Notes under the pieces: generated by a model
The model's input: only the letters and a program-made list of their open reading frames with translations
Told to the model about the DNA's origin: nothing
Databases searched by the model: none
NCBI RefSeq assembly: GCF_003977755.1
Contig: NZ_RQWN01000003.1
Coordinates: 124,001-188,000, forward strand
Length of the DNA: 64,000 bases
Source of the DNA: Haloterrigena salifodinae
Lineage (GTDB): Archaea; Halobacteriota; Halobacteria; Halobacteriales; Natrialbaceae
Reading direction: 5' to 3'
Shown: one piece after another, positions 35,212 through 43,559 of the stretch
Position numbering within the stretch: the first letter of the stretch is position 1
Layout: every line of letters starts with the position of its first letter
Position numbers and translations under genes: made by a program

Positions 35212-36080
35212 TGACTGTCGTCGTCAAGATCGGCGGCGCACGCGCTGTCGACCCCGAAGGGGCGCTCGCCGACGTGGCGAGCCTCGTCGAGGACGGCGAG
35301 GACGTCGTCCTCACGCACGGCGGTTCGACTGCCGTCGACGAGACCCTCGAGGACCTCGGCAAGGAGCCCACCTACGTCGAGACTCCCGGCGGCGTCGTCG
35401 GGCGCTTTACCGACGAGGAGACGATGGACGTCTTCAAGATGGTCATGCCCGGCAAGCTCAACACCGATCTGGTCGAGAGCTTGCACAACGAGGGCGTCGA
35501 CGCCGTCGGTCTCTCGGGCACGGACGGCAAGCTGCTCTGCGGCAAGCGCAAGTCCGCCGTCCGCGTCAAGGAGGACGGCAAGAAGAAGATCAAGCGCGGC
35601 GATCACTCCGGCAAGATCGAGTCGGTCAACGCCGACCTGCTCGAGACGACTCTCGCGGGCGGCTACACGCCCGTCGTCTCCGTCCCCATGCTGGGCAAGG
35701 AGAAGTCCGGCGGTTACACGGCAGTCAACGCCGACGCCGACCGCGCGGCCGCAGCGATCGCGGGCGCGCTCGAGGCCGACCTCGTCGTGCTGACCGACGT
35801 CTCGGGGATCTACGAGGATCCCGACGACGAGTCGACGAAGATCGACTCCGCGTCGACGCCCGACGAGTTCGAGGCCGTCAAAGAGGCCGCTGAAGGCTTC
35901 ATGACGAAGAAGGTCATGGCCGCTGAAGAAGCTCTCGAGGGCGGCGCCGCGAGCGTCACCGTCGCGACCGCCAACGCCGACGCACCGATCACGAGCGCGC
36001 TCGAGGGCGAGGGCACGACGCTCGAGCCCGGCGTGCTCGCCGACGAAGCGGACGAAACCGCACAGGAGGCCGCAGAATGA
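35211..36080 (+). CDS. argB: LysW-gamma-glutamate kinase
   Basis: 289 residues from the ATG that overlaps the argC stop (TAATG). Amino-acid kinase fold; phosphorylates the gamma-carboxyl of LysW-bound glutamate. Motifs KIGGARAVDP at the N-terminus, LTHGGSTAVD, and VLTDVSGIYEDPDDEST near residue 200. ArgB/LysZ-type enzymes may act on both glutamate and aminoadipate derivatives. Confidence 0.95.
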   Translation: MTVVVKIGGARAVDPEGALADVASLVEDGEDVVLTHGGSTAVDETLEDLGKEPTYVETPGGVVGRFTDEETMDVFKMVMPGKLNTDLVESLHNEGVDAVGLSGTDGKLLCGKRKSAVRVKEDGKKKIKRGDHSGKIESVNADLLETTLAGGYTPVVSVPMLGKEKSGGYTAVNADADRAAAAIAGALEADLVVLTDVSGIYEDPDDESTKIDSASTPDEFEAVKEAAEGFMTKKVMAAEEALEGGAASVTVATANADAPITSALEGEGTTLEPGVLADEADETAQEAAE

Positions 36081-37231
36081 GCGACCTTGACTTCGTCTCC
36101 GGAAGCAAGCCGATCGGCATCGAGCGCGGCGAGGGGGCGTTCCTCTACACCGCCGACGGCACGGAGTACATCGACGCCGGCGCGAGTTTCGCGTGTACGC
36201 CGCTGGGCCACTCTCATCCCGCGGTCGTCGAGGCTGTCCAGGAGCAGGTCGGCGACCTGACGTTCGTCGACTCCTCGTACCCCGTCGAGGCCCGTGAGAA
36301 CGCCTACGCCTCGTTCGTCGCGTCGACGCCGGACGGACTCGAGGGCGCCTGGTTCTGTAACTCCGGGACCGAGGCCAACGAGGCCGCCCTGAAGTTCGCC
36401 CGGTCGGCGACCGGCGAGTCGAAGATCGTCGCGGCGACCCGCTCGTTCCACGGCCGGACGATGGGCGCGCTCGCGGCCACCTGGAAGGACAAGTACAAGA
36501 AGCCCTACGAGCCGCTGGCCGGCGACATGGAGTTCGTCCCCTACGGCGACGGCGAGGAGCTCGCTGACGCCGTCGACGACGAGACCGCGGCCGTGATCCT
36601 CGAGCCGATTCAGGGCGAAGGTGGCATCAACGTCCCGCCGACGGGCTACCTCGAGACGGCTCGCGAACTCACCGACGAGGCCGGTGCGGCGCTCGTCTTG
36701 GACGAGGTCCAGACCGGCATGGGCCGGACGGGATCGATGTGGGCCTGCCAGAACGCTGGCGTCACGCCCGATATCCTCACGACGGCGAAGGGCCTGGGCA
36801 ACGGCCTGCCCGTCGGCGCGGTCGCGGTGCGAGACTGGATCGCCGACGGCGCGGCCTCGCACAACGCTACGTTCAGCGGCGGCCCCGTCGTCGCCGCGGC
36901 GGTCCACGCGACCGTCTCGACGCTGGTCGAGGAGGAGTACCCCGCCCACGCCGCCGAGATGGGTGACTACCTCACGACCGAACTCGAGTCCGCGCTGGGC
37001 GATTCGGTCCGCGAGGTCCGCGGCGAGGGCCTACTCATCGGCCTCGAATTGAAACGCGGCGCGAACCGCGCCGCCCGCGACTTGGCGATGAACCACCAAG
37101 TACTGGCGCTTCCCGCGGGACGGACCGTCCTGCGCCTGCTGCCGCCGCTCGTGATCGACAAGGCGGAGGCAGACCGGCTCGTGGACGCGCTGACCGCAGT
37201 CATCGCACCCGAAGCCGAGGCAGAATCATGA
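36077..37231 (+). CDS. argD: LysW-gamma-semialdehyde aminotransferase
   Basis: 384 residues, ATGA overlap with argB. PLP-dependent class III aminotransferase. CNSGTEANEAALKFAR (phosphate binding), FHGRTMGAL, VILEPIQGEGG, LVLDEVQTGMGRTG and the PLP lysine in TTAKGLGNGLP are all present. Converts the semialdehyde to LysW-ornithine (or LysW-lysine). Confidence 0.95.
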   Translation: MSDLDFVSGSKPIGIERGEGAFLYTADGTEYIDAGASFACTPLGHSHPAVVEAVQEQVGDLTFVDSSYPVEARENAYASFVASTPDGLEGAWFCNSGTEANEAALKFARSATGESKIVAATRSFHGRTMGALAATWKDKYKKPYEPLAGDMEFVPYGDGEELADAVDDETAAVILEPIQGEGGINVPPTGYLETARELTDEAGAALVLDEVQTGMGRTGSMWACQNAGVTPDILTTAKGLGNGLPVGAVAVRDWIADGAASHNATFSGGPVVAAAVHATVSTLVEEEYPAHAAEMGDYLTTELESALGDSVREVRGEGLLIGLELKRGANRAARDLAMNHQVLALPAGRTVLRLLPPLVIDKAEADRLVDALTAVIAPEAEAES

Positions 37232-38337
37232 GCGCGAGCGTGACCGAACCGGCCAACGTGTCGCTCGACGAAGCGCGGCAGCTACTGACCGACCTCGTTT
37301 CGATCCCGTCGCCGACCGGCGAGGAACGGAAGGCCGCCGAGCGGCTGGTGGCCTTCTTCGAACTCCACGACCGAGAGACCTGGATCGACGAGGTCGGCAA
37401 CGTCCGCGCGCCCGCGGACGACTCGGTCCTGCTCACGTCCCACGTCGATACCGTCCCCGGCGAGATTCCGGTCGAAGTGCGGACGGCCGACGAGGACGAC
37501 GTCGAGGCGGAGGTCGCGTCGGAAACCGGCGAGGACGTGCTCTGGGGCCGCGGCAGCGTCGACGCCACGGGCCCGCTGGCCGCGATGGCCGTCGCTGCCG
37601 TCCGCACCGGCGTCTCCTTCGTCGGCGTCGTCGGCGAGGAGACGAACTCCCGCGGCGCCCGCCACCTCGTCGCCGAGCGCGAGAAGCCCGACGCGGTCGT
37701 CAACGGCGAACCCAGCGGCGCGACGGGAATCACGCTGGGCTACCGCGGCTTTCTCGCGGGCACCTACGTCGCCACCAGCGAGTCCGGCCACACCTCGCGC
37801 CCCGAACCCAACGCCATCCAGCACGCGACCGAGTGGTGGACCAGCGTCGAGGGCGCCTTCGAGAACGACGAGTACCAGGCCGTCTTCGAGCGCGTGACCG
37901 CAAAGCCCGTCGACATGGACGGCGGCATCAGCGACGACGGCCTCTCCGTCGAAGCGACCCTCGACGTCCAATTGCGAATTCCACCGTCGCTGGACGCCGA
38001 ATCGGTCCGCGAGACCGCCGAGGCCGAACTCGAGATCGGTACCGTCTCCTGGGCCGAGCCGATCCCGCCGGTGATGGAGAGCCCGCGGACCGAGGCCGCC
38101 CGCGCGTTCCGCGCGGCGATCCGGAAGGAAGGGGCCGATCCCCGACTCCTTCGCAAGACCGGCACCAGTGACATGAACCTCTACGCCGGCGCGTGGGACT
38201 GCCCGATGGTTACCTACGGCCCCGGGAATTCGGATCTCGACCACGCACCCGACGAGCGACTCTCGCTGTCGGAGTACGACCAGTCGGTGAAGATCTTAGA
38301 GCGCGTCGCGACGACGCTCGCCGGAGGTGAGGAGTGA
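37228..38337 (+). CDS. argE: LysW-ornithine/lysine hydrolase (ArgE/LysK, M20)
   Basis: 369 residues, ATGA overlap with argD. M20 metallopeptidase releasing free ornithine from LysW. Metal motifs TSHVDTVPGEI (His about 72), WGRGSVDATGPLAAM (bridging Asp), VVGEETNSRGARHLV (catalytic Glu pair) and the C-terminal TSDMN / FGPGNSDLDHAPDE-like block (GPGNSDLDHAPDE). Confidence 0.94.
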   Translation: MSASVTEPANVSLDEARQLLTDLVSIPSPTGEERKAAERLVAFFELHDRETWIDEVGNVRAPADDSVLLTSHVDTVPGEIPVEVRTADEDDVEAEVASETGEDVLWGRGSVDATGPLAAMAVAAVRTGVSFVGVVGEETNSRGARHLVAEREKPDAVVNGEPSGATGITLGYRGFLAGTYVATSESGHTSRPEPNAIQHATEWWTSVEGAFENDEYQAVFERVTAKPVDMDGGISDDGLSVEATLDVQLRIPPSLDAESVRETAEAELEIGTVSWAEPIPPVMESPRTEAARAFRAAIRKEGADPRLLRKTGTSDMNLYAGAWDCPMVTYGPGNSDLDHAPDERLSLSEYDQSVKILERVATTLAGGEE

Positions 38338-39251
38338 TGACCGACGAACCCCGTCACTTCCTCGACGTCGACGACGTCTCGCCGACCGAACTCGAGACCA
38401 TCCTCGAGCGCGCGGAAGCGTACAAACGCGCCCAGCACGCCGGCGAGGACCACGAGGACCTCGATGGCCAGACGCTAGGCATGATCTTCCAGAAGCCGAG
38501 CACCCGTACTCGCGTCTCCTTCGAGACGGGAATGACCCAGCTGGGCGGCCACGCAGTCTTCCTCGGCGAGGACGACATCCAGCTGGGACGAGGCGAGCCG
38601 CTGAAGGACACCTCGCGGACGCTCTCTCGGTACGTCGATGCGGTGATGGCCCGGGTGTTCAAACACGGAAACATGGAGGTGTTAGCGGAGTACTCCTCCG
38701 TGCCGGTCGTCAACGGCCTCACCGACGACGCCCACCCCTGCCAGACGCTCGCCGATCTGCTGACCATCCGCGAGCAGGAGGGCGGCTTCGAGGACGTCTC
38801 CGCGGCCTGGATCGGCGACGGCAACAACGTCGCCCAGTCGTTCGCGATCGGCGCCGCGCTGACCGATATCGATCTGACGGTCGCGACGCCCGAGGGGTAC
38901 GGTATCGACGACGCAGTGCTCGAGCGCGCCCGCGACCTCGGCGGCGATCCGACGACGACCCACGACCCCGTTGAGGCCGCCACGGACGCCGACATCATCT
39001 ATACGGACGTCTGGATCAGCATGGGTCAAGAGGACGAACGCGACGTCCGGATGAACGACTTCGAGGGATTCCAGATCAGCGCGGACCTCCTCGAGCACAC
39101 CGCCGACGCCTCGGTGATGCACTGTCTGCCCGCCCACCGCGGCGAGGAGATCACCGACGACGTCATCGAGAGCGACCGCTCGGTCGTCTTCGATCAGGCG
39201 GAGAACCGGCTCCACGCTCAGAAGGCGTTGCTGAGTTGGCTGCTCGAGTGA
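38334..39251 (+). CDS. argF: Ornithine carbamoyltransferase
   Basis: 305 residues, ATGA overlap with argE. Transfers a carbamoyl group to ornithine giving citrulline, which argG uses, closing the pathway. Carbamoyl-phosphate loop KPSTRTRVSFE (about 52-62), the DDAHPCQTLADL segment for ornithine binding, and HCLPAHRGEEI with catalytic Cys. Last gene of the cluster. Confidence 0.96.
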   Translation: MMTDEPRHFLDVDDVSPTELETILERAEAYKRAQHAGEDHEDLDGQTLGMIFQKPSTRTRVSFETGMTQLGGHAVFLGEDDIQLGRGEPLKDTSRTLSRYVDAVMARVFKHGNMEVLAEYSSVPVVNGLTDDAHPCQTLADLLTIREQEGGFEDVSAAWIGDGNNVAQSFAIGAALTDIDLTVATPEGYGIDDAVLERARDLGGDPTTTHDPVEAATDADIIYTDVWISMGQEDERDVRMNDFEGFQISADLLEHTADASVMHCLPAHRGEEITDDVIESDRSVVFDQAENRLHAQKALLSWLLE

Positions 39252-39561
39252 TCCGACTGCGACCGCGGTCACCGGACCGCGCCGCTTCGTTTCGCCACTA
39301 ATCGAGAAATCATCTCGGTCATTACTTCGTTAATCTCCAGACAGTCTCGTCTGCAACCGTAAGCGATCGATCGAGGGTATATGCTAGTGACCTGCCGATT
39401 CGGGCAAGTAAACATCGTTCAGACTACTGCTCTCAGTACTCATCATGCTCTTGAGGTCGGCTGCCCTCATCGCGCTACACCTGCTGTGAGCGAGTACGGA
39501 GAACGGGGTACGGAAAACGAACGATTGTGGTCGGCGCCGCGTTCGAACCCGCCCGCTCGCG
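39252..39561. other. Intergenic region, nothing recognised
   Basis: Follows the argF stop and precedes the stop of a convergent membrane protein gene. I see only a short inverted repeat (CGAGA ... TCTCG, about 39303-39316), which could help termination; no gene or repeat is supported. Confidence 0.5.
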
Positions 39562-40032
39562 TTACCGCGCGAGCAGCGAGTACGTGACGCCGAGGACGAG
39601 GCCGTACGCGGCGTGACCGACGAGGCTCTCGACGGCGACGTTAGGGACGGCCGGCGCCATTCCGAATCCGACCGCCGAGAGCCAGATCGGCATGATGACG
39701 ACGGCGAGGACCGCCCAAACCGCGATGCCGTAGACCAAACCGGCGACGAGGGTCGAACCCGCGCCGAGATGGGATCGGCCCGCCGCAACCAGCAGCGCCG
39801 CGAAGACGACGCCGAGGACGGCCCCGTGGGAAACGTGGAGTATCGTCCCCGCGAGCCCGCCCTCGAGGCCGTACATGGCCGGAATCGCGGCCTCGAGGAC
39901 GGCGGGCGTCTGCATCGCCATCATCACCCCGAAGACGATGGCACCGAGGATACCGCCGACGGTTCCCGCTTGCCACGGAGCGAGTGCGGTCGTCGTCCGT
40001 TCGTCGGTTCGAGTCGCCATTTCTTGACTCAT
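39562..40032 (-). CDS. Multi-pass membrane protein, hypothetical
   Basis: 156 residues with four hydrophobic helices (about 22-42, 58-82, 88-118, 132-154). After a polar N-terminus (MSQEMATRTDERTTTALAPW) come Gly-rich helices (AGTVGGILGAIVFGVMMAMQ). No catalytic motif. It matches a common haloarchaeal integral membrane family of unknown function; internal repetition of a two-helix unit is likely. Confidence 0.75.
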   Translation of the reverse strand: MSQEMATRTDERTTTALAPWQAGTVGGILGAIVFGVMMAMQTPAVLEAAIPAMYGLEGGLAGTILHVSHGAVLGVVFAALLVAAGRSHLGAGSTLVAGLVYGIAVWAVLAVVIMPIWLSAVGFGMAPAVPNVAVESLVGHAAYGLVLGVTYSLLAR

Positions 40033-40155
40033 GTCCGATCGTAGGGCATGGGTGTGTGTATCAGTATCTCGGTCGTGTATCGGCCACGCATACCCGAGAT
40101 CGCATCACTGACGGCGGGAAAAGGCTCTTTGAAGTGGTCCGCGCAGTGGCGGACG

Positions 40156-40401
40156 ATGCCCGATCCGCTGCGGATCGACGCCGGGGAGTGCACGGCCGAC
40201 GAGATCATAACCGCGATTCGGGACGGCCGGCGAGTCGTGGTGACGACGACGATTCTCGACGCTGAACACGAGGTGACGTTGCGGTACGACGGCTTGGTGT
40301 TCTACTGCGACACGCCGACGCGGCTGCACCGACACGAGAGCGAACGCGAGATGCGAGCCTGTATTCGGAAGATGGGATACGGAGCGGTCGGAGACGCGTG
40401 A
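40156..40401 (+). CDS. Small haloarchaeal protein, hypothetical
   Basis: 81 residues from MPDPLRIDAGECTADEIITA; the frame is open to 40048 but that part is atypical. It has a compact alpha/beta pattern (AIRDGRRVVVTTTILDAEHE) and a Cys/His-bearing end (FYCDTPTRLHRHESE). Similar small proteins are common in haloarchaea next to HTH regulators. Function unknown. A MarR/TrmB-type regulator follows 46 nt later. Confidence 0.65.
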   Translation: MPDPLRIDAGECTADEIITAIRDGRRVVVTTTILDAEHEVTLRYDGLVFYCDTPTRLHRHESEREMRACIRKMGYGAVGDA

Positions 40402-40447
40402 ACGCTGTCCAGCGACTATTTTCACCTCGTCGGTCGTACGGACCGAT

Positions 40448-40831
40448 ATGACCGACCGTTCCCAGCACCGCCTCGGGGAGTTGATGGAGCAGTCCGACCC
40501 GCCGTTCGAGGAAGTGATGAGCTGCGTATTCGGAATCGAGAACCACGAGACGCGAACGTATCTCGTCCTCCGTCAACGGCCGGGTAGCACGATCGACGAA
40601 CTGGCCGACGCGCTCGAGCGCGACCGGAGCACGGTCACTCGATCGTTGTCGACGTTGCGCGATCGCGGGCTCGTTCGACGCGACAGACGATTGCTCGACG
40701 GCGGCGGCTACGTCTACCAGTTTACCGCGGTCCCCGTTCCCGAGACGAAGGCGATGCTCCACGAGGCGTTGGACGCGTGGGCGGCGACGGTACACGAGGT
40801 GATCGACGAGTTCGACGGCGCGCCGCCGTGA
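40448..40831 (+). CDS. MarR/TrmB-type winged-helix transcription regulator
   Basis: 127 residues. A winged helix occupies about residues 30-95: RTYLVLRQRPGSTIDELADA, recognition helix DRSTVTRSLSTLRDRGLV and wing RRDRRLLDGGGYVYQF. The C-terminal helix (ETKAMLHEALDAWAATVHEV) is for dimerisation. The Cys in VMSCVFGI could be redox sensitive (speculative). It precedes thrC by 53 nt in the same direction and may regulate neighbours or itself. Confidence 0.85.
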   Translation: MTDRSQHRLGELMEQSDPPFEEVMSCVFGIENHETRTYLVLRQRPGSTIDELADALERDRSTVTRSLSTLRDRGLVRRDRRLLDGGGYVYQFTAVPVPETKAMLHEALDAWAATVHEVIDEFDGAPP

Positions 40832-40884
40832 ATCGGCTGCCGAATCCACTTACTTTTTCCCCGTCGCCTCCCTCTCGAGGCACA

Positions 40885-42144
40885 ATGAGTCTCAGCCTCT
40901 CCGCTGATCAGCCGGCCGTCCCGGACGATGCCGACGACGGCGTCTGGCTCGAGTGTATCGAGTGCGGCGAGACGTTCGCGCCCTTCGACGACGTCCGCTA
41001 CACCTGCGACGACTGCGACAGCCTGCTCGAGGTCCGCTACGCCGACCTCCCGACGTTCGACGACTTCGAGGGCCAGGGTGTCTGGCGCTACGCCGACGCC
41101 CTGCCCTTCGAGTCGGGCGTCTCGATCCAGGAAGGTGCGACGCCGTTGTACGAGGCGCCGCGACTCGAGGAGTCGATCGGCGTCGAGGCCCTGCGAATCA
41201 AACACGAGGGAATGAATCCGACTGGCTCGTTCAAGGACCGCGGCATGACCGTCGGCGTCAGGGTCGCCGAAGAACTCGGCGTCGGCCGCCTCGCCTGTGC
41301 GTCGACGGGCAACACGAGCGCCGCGCTGGCCGCCTACGGCTCCCGCGGCGGGATGGAAACGCTCGTGCTCCTCCCCGCGGGGAAGGTCGCGGCGGGCAAG
41401 ATCGCCCAGGCCAGCCTCCACGGCGCCCGCATTCTCGAGGTCGACGGCAACTTCGACGCCTGTCTCGATATCGTCCAGGAGCTCGCGGGACAGGGCGAGG
41501 CCTACCTGCTGAACTCGCTGAACCCCTTCCGGCTGGAGGGCCAGAAGACGATCGGCCTCGAGATCCTCGAGGGCTTCCTCGCGGACTACGACACCGTGCC
41601 GGACCGAATCGTCCTGCCGGTCGGCAACGCCGGCAACACCTCGGCGCTGTACAAGGCCTTCCGGGAACTCGTCCAGGCAGGCGAACTCGAGGAAGACGAC
41701 GTCCCCAAGCTGACCGGCGTCCAGGCCGAGGGCGCGGCACCGATGGTCGAAGCCGTCGAGAACGGCGCCGACGAGGTCCGGCGCTGGGAGGACGTCGAGA
41801 CGCGAGCGACCGCGATCCGGATCGGCAACCCCGTCAACGCTCCGAAGGCCCTCCCCGGCATCCGCGAGACGGGCGGCACCGCCGTCGCGGTCTCCGACGA
41901 GGAGATCACCGAAGCCCAACGCGACATCGCGGCCGAGGGGATCGGCGTCGAACCCGCGTCCGCCGCCTCCGTCGCCGGGCTCCGAAAGCTCCGCGCGGAA
42001 GGGATCGTCGACGACGACGAGCGCGTCGCCTGTCTCACGACCGGCCACCTGCTCAAGGACCCCGACGCCGCCGCCGCGGCGGGGAGCGACCCCGAACCCG
42101 TGCCGGCCGACACGCAGGGAGTGCTCGAGCACCTGCAGGACTGA
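40885..42144 (+). CDS. thrC: Threonine synthase
   Basis: 419 residues from MSLSLSADQPAVPDD; the frame is open to 40777 but overlaps the regulator gene. PLP enzyme making threonine from O-phosphohomoserine. N-terminal zinc-ribbon-like CIECGETFAPFDDVRYTCDDCDS (split: CIECGETF, TCDDC), PLP lysine in MNPTGSFKDRGM (about residue 117), the phosphate loop VGNAGNTSALYKAF and C-terminal substrate loop. Archaeal ThrC with N-terminal ribbon is usual. Confidence 0.95.
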   Translation: MSLSLSADQPAVPDDADDGVWLECIECGETFAPFDDVRYTCDDCDSLLEVRYADLPTFDDFEGQGVWRYADALPFESGVSIQEGATPLYEAPRLEESIGVEALRIKHEGMNPTGSFKDRGMTVGVRVAEELGVGRLACASTGNTSAALAAYGSRGGMETLVLLPAGKVAAGKIAQASLHGARILEVDGNFDACLDIVQELAGQGEAYLLNSLNPFRLEGQKTIGLEILEGFLADYDTVPDRIVLPVGNAGNTSALYKAFRELVQAGELEEDDVPKLTGVQAEGAAPMVEAVENGADEVRRWEDVETRATAIRIGNPVNAPKALPGIRETGGTAVAVSDEEITEAQRDIAAEGIGVEPASAASVAGLRKLRAEGIVDDDERVACLTTGHLLKDPDAAAAAGSDPEPVPADTQGVLEHLQD

Positions 42145-42244
42145 GACGACCGCGGGTCGGACGGTCGGACGACTCGCGTCGGACGCGTCTGATGGCCGAC
42201 TGACTGAGCTTTTTCCGAGTCCGACTCGAACCGAACGGCGATTC

Positions 42245-42583
42245 ATGTCCGTCGACCACCTGGGTGACGACCCCACGCCCGCTCGCGTCGACCCGAGCGA
42301 CCAGCGGCCTGCCGTTCCGCTTTCCGCTCGCATCGAACGGACGCAATTCGAGTTGCGGGTCGCAGCCCTCGAGGAGCGTGCGGCGTCCGACGGGACCTCG
42401 CGGCGGACGACTTCCCGCACTGGTGGCGCAATCCCGCGACTCGTAGCAGTATCCATCGACCGAACGTCGCGGCGATCGGCCGAACGCGAACTAAGCGTTT
42501 CTTGGCAGGCGGAGCGATGCGCTATTAATTACCTTCGAAATTCCAGTATTTTAAGTACCATGAACAGTCTACCAATCATGTAG
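42245..42583 (+). CDS. Doubtful small ORF, possibly decayed
   Basis: 112 codons. The first 60 have haloarchaeal codon bias and a helical segment (ERTQFELRVAALEERAAS); the last 50 look non-coding, running through AT-rich promoter sequence of tfb. It may be a short real gene whose stop was lost, or chance. No homology recognised. The 452-nt region between thrC and tfb has no other gene. Confidence 0.25.
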   Translation: MSVDHLGDDPTPARVDPSDQRPAVPLSARIERTQFELRVAALEERAASDGTSRRTTSRTGGAIPRLVAVSIDRTSRRSAERELSVSWQAERCAINYLRNSSILSTMNSLPIM

Positions 42584-42596
42584 GAGGAAATTGCCA

Positions 42597-43496
42597 ATGG
42601 TGAATACGGACTTAGCACCCGTCTGTCCGGAATGTGACGGGAGGTTGCGGACTCGAGGTACCGAAACGATCTGTGAGGAGTGCGGTCTCGTCTCTTCGGA
42701 AGATGCGATCGATCGCGGCCCCGAATGGCGCTCGTTCGACGGCGAGGAGACCGACCGCCGGCGGACGGGCGCGCCGCTGACCCGCTCGCGACACGATCGC
42801 GGGCTCTCCACGAAAATCGGCTACGGCTCCGGCTCGAGCGGCGAGTACAACTCGCGGTTGACCGGGCGAAAGCGCCGGCAAATCGCCCGCCTTCGGCGCG
42901 AGCACAATCGAGCGCGGATCTCCTCGAAAGCCGACCGGAATCAGGTCTACGGCTTCACCGAGATTCGGCGGATCAACACCCATCTCTCGCTCTCGGAATC
43001 GGCCAGAGAACAGTCGTGCGCGCTCTTCGAGTCGGCCCAATCCGCGGGACTTCTTCAGGGACGATCGCTCGAGGGGTTTGCCGCTGCCGCAGTGTACGCG
43101 ACCTGCCGAACGCGCTCGAACGCCCGGACGATTGACGAGATTACCGACGTCGCCCGCGCCGACGAGGACGAACTCACCGTCGCCTACGACGCGCTCAATC
43201 GCGAACTCGGGCTTCCGACGGGGCCGATCGATCCGACCCAGTACCTGCCGCGATACGCCTCGCAACTCGACCTCGAGACGGCGATCGAGAACCGGGCCCG
43301 CGAGTGCATCGCCGCGCTCCTCGAAGAGGGACTGATCGGCGGCCGCAACCCGAGCGGGGTCGCCGCGGCGTGTCTCTACAAGGCCGCCGGCGAACGCGAG
43401 GCGTGGCCGACGATCACGCAGGCCGACGCGGCCGCCGTCGCCGACGTCGCACCGGTGACGATCCGCACGACGGTGATGAATCTCAGAGAACTCTGA
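42597..43496 (+). CDS. tfb: Transcription initiation factor TFB
   Basis: 299 residues from MVNTDLAPVCPECDG. A TTG 6 nt upstream is possible, but a GGAGG Shine-Dalgarno (42583-42587) lies 9 nt before this ATG. TFIIB homologue bridging TBP-DNA and RNA polymerase. Zinc ribbon CPECDGRLRTRG ... CEECG (about 10-31), B-finger/linker, and two cyclin repeats (about 100-185 and 195-295). An SD-led start is unusual here because most neighbours are leaderless. One of several TFBs expected in a haloarchaeon. Confidence 0.95.
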   Translation: MVNTDLAPVCPECDGRLRTRGTETICEECGLVSSEDAIDRGPEWRSFDGEETDRRRTGAPLTRSRHDRGLSTKIGYGSGSSGEYNSRLTGRKRRQIARLRREHNRARISSKADRNQVYGFTEIRRINTHLSLSESAREQSCALFESAQSAGLLQGRSLEGFAAAAVYATCRTRSNARTIDEITDVARADEDELTVAYDALNRELGLPTGPIDPTQYLPRYASQLDLETAIENRARECIAALLEEGLIGGRNPSGVAAACLYKAAGEREAWPTITQADAAAVADVAPVTIRTTVMNLREL

Positions 43497-43559
43497 AGTG
43501 GCGATTGTTGGCGTCTCGAACTCGATTCGACGGCGGATTGCAGACGTCGATCGGCGCAG

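Noticed and set aside
39381-39788. Small ORFs in the argF to membrane-protein gap
   Set aside because: They have no start context, no codon bias and overlap the convergent gene as shadows.
42560-42583. Seven-codon ORF (MNSLPIM) just before the tfb Shine-Dalgarno
   Set aside because: The TATA-like TTTTAAGT is only about 10 nt before it, so transcription would start after its ATG; it is probably not translated.
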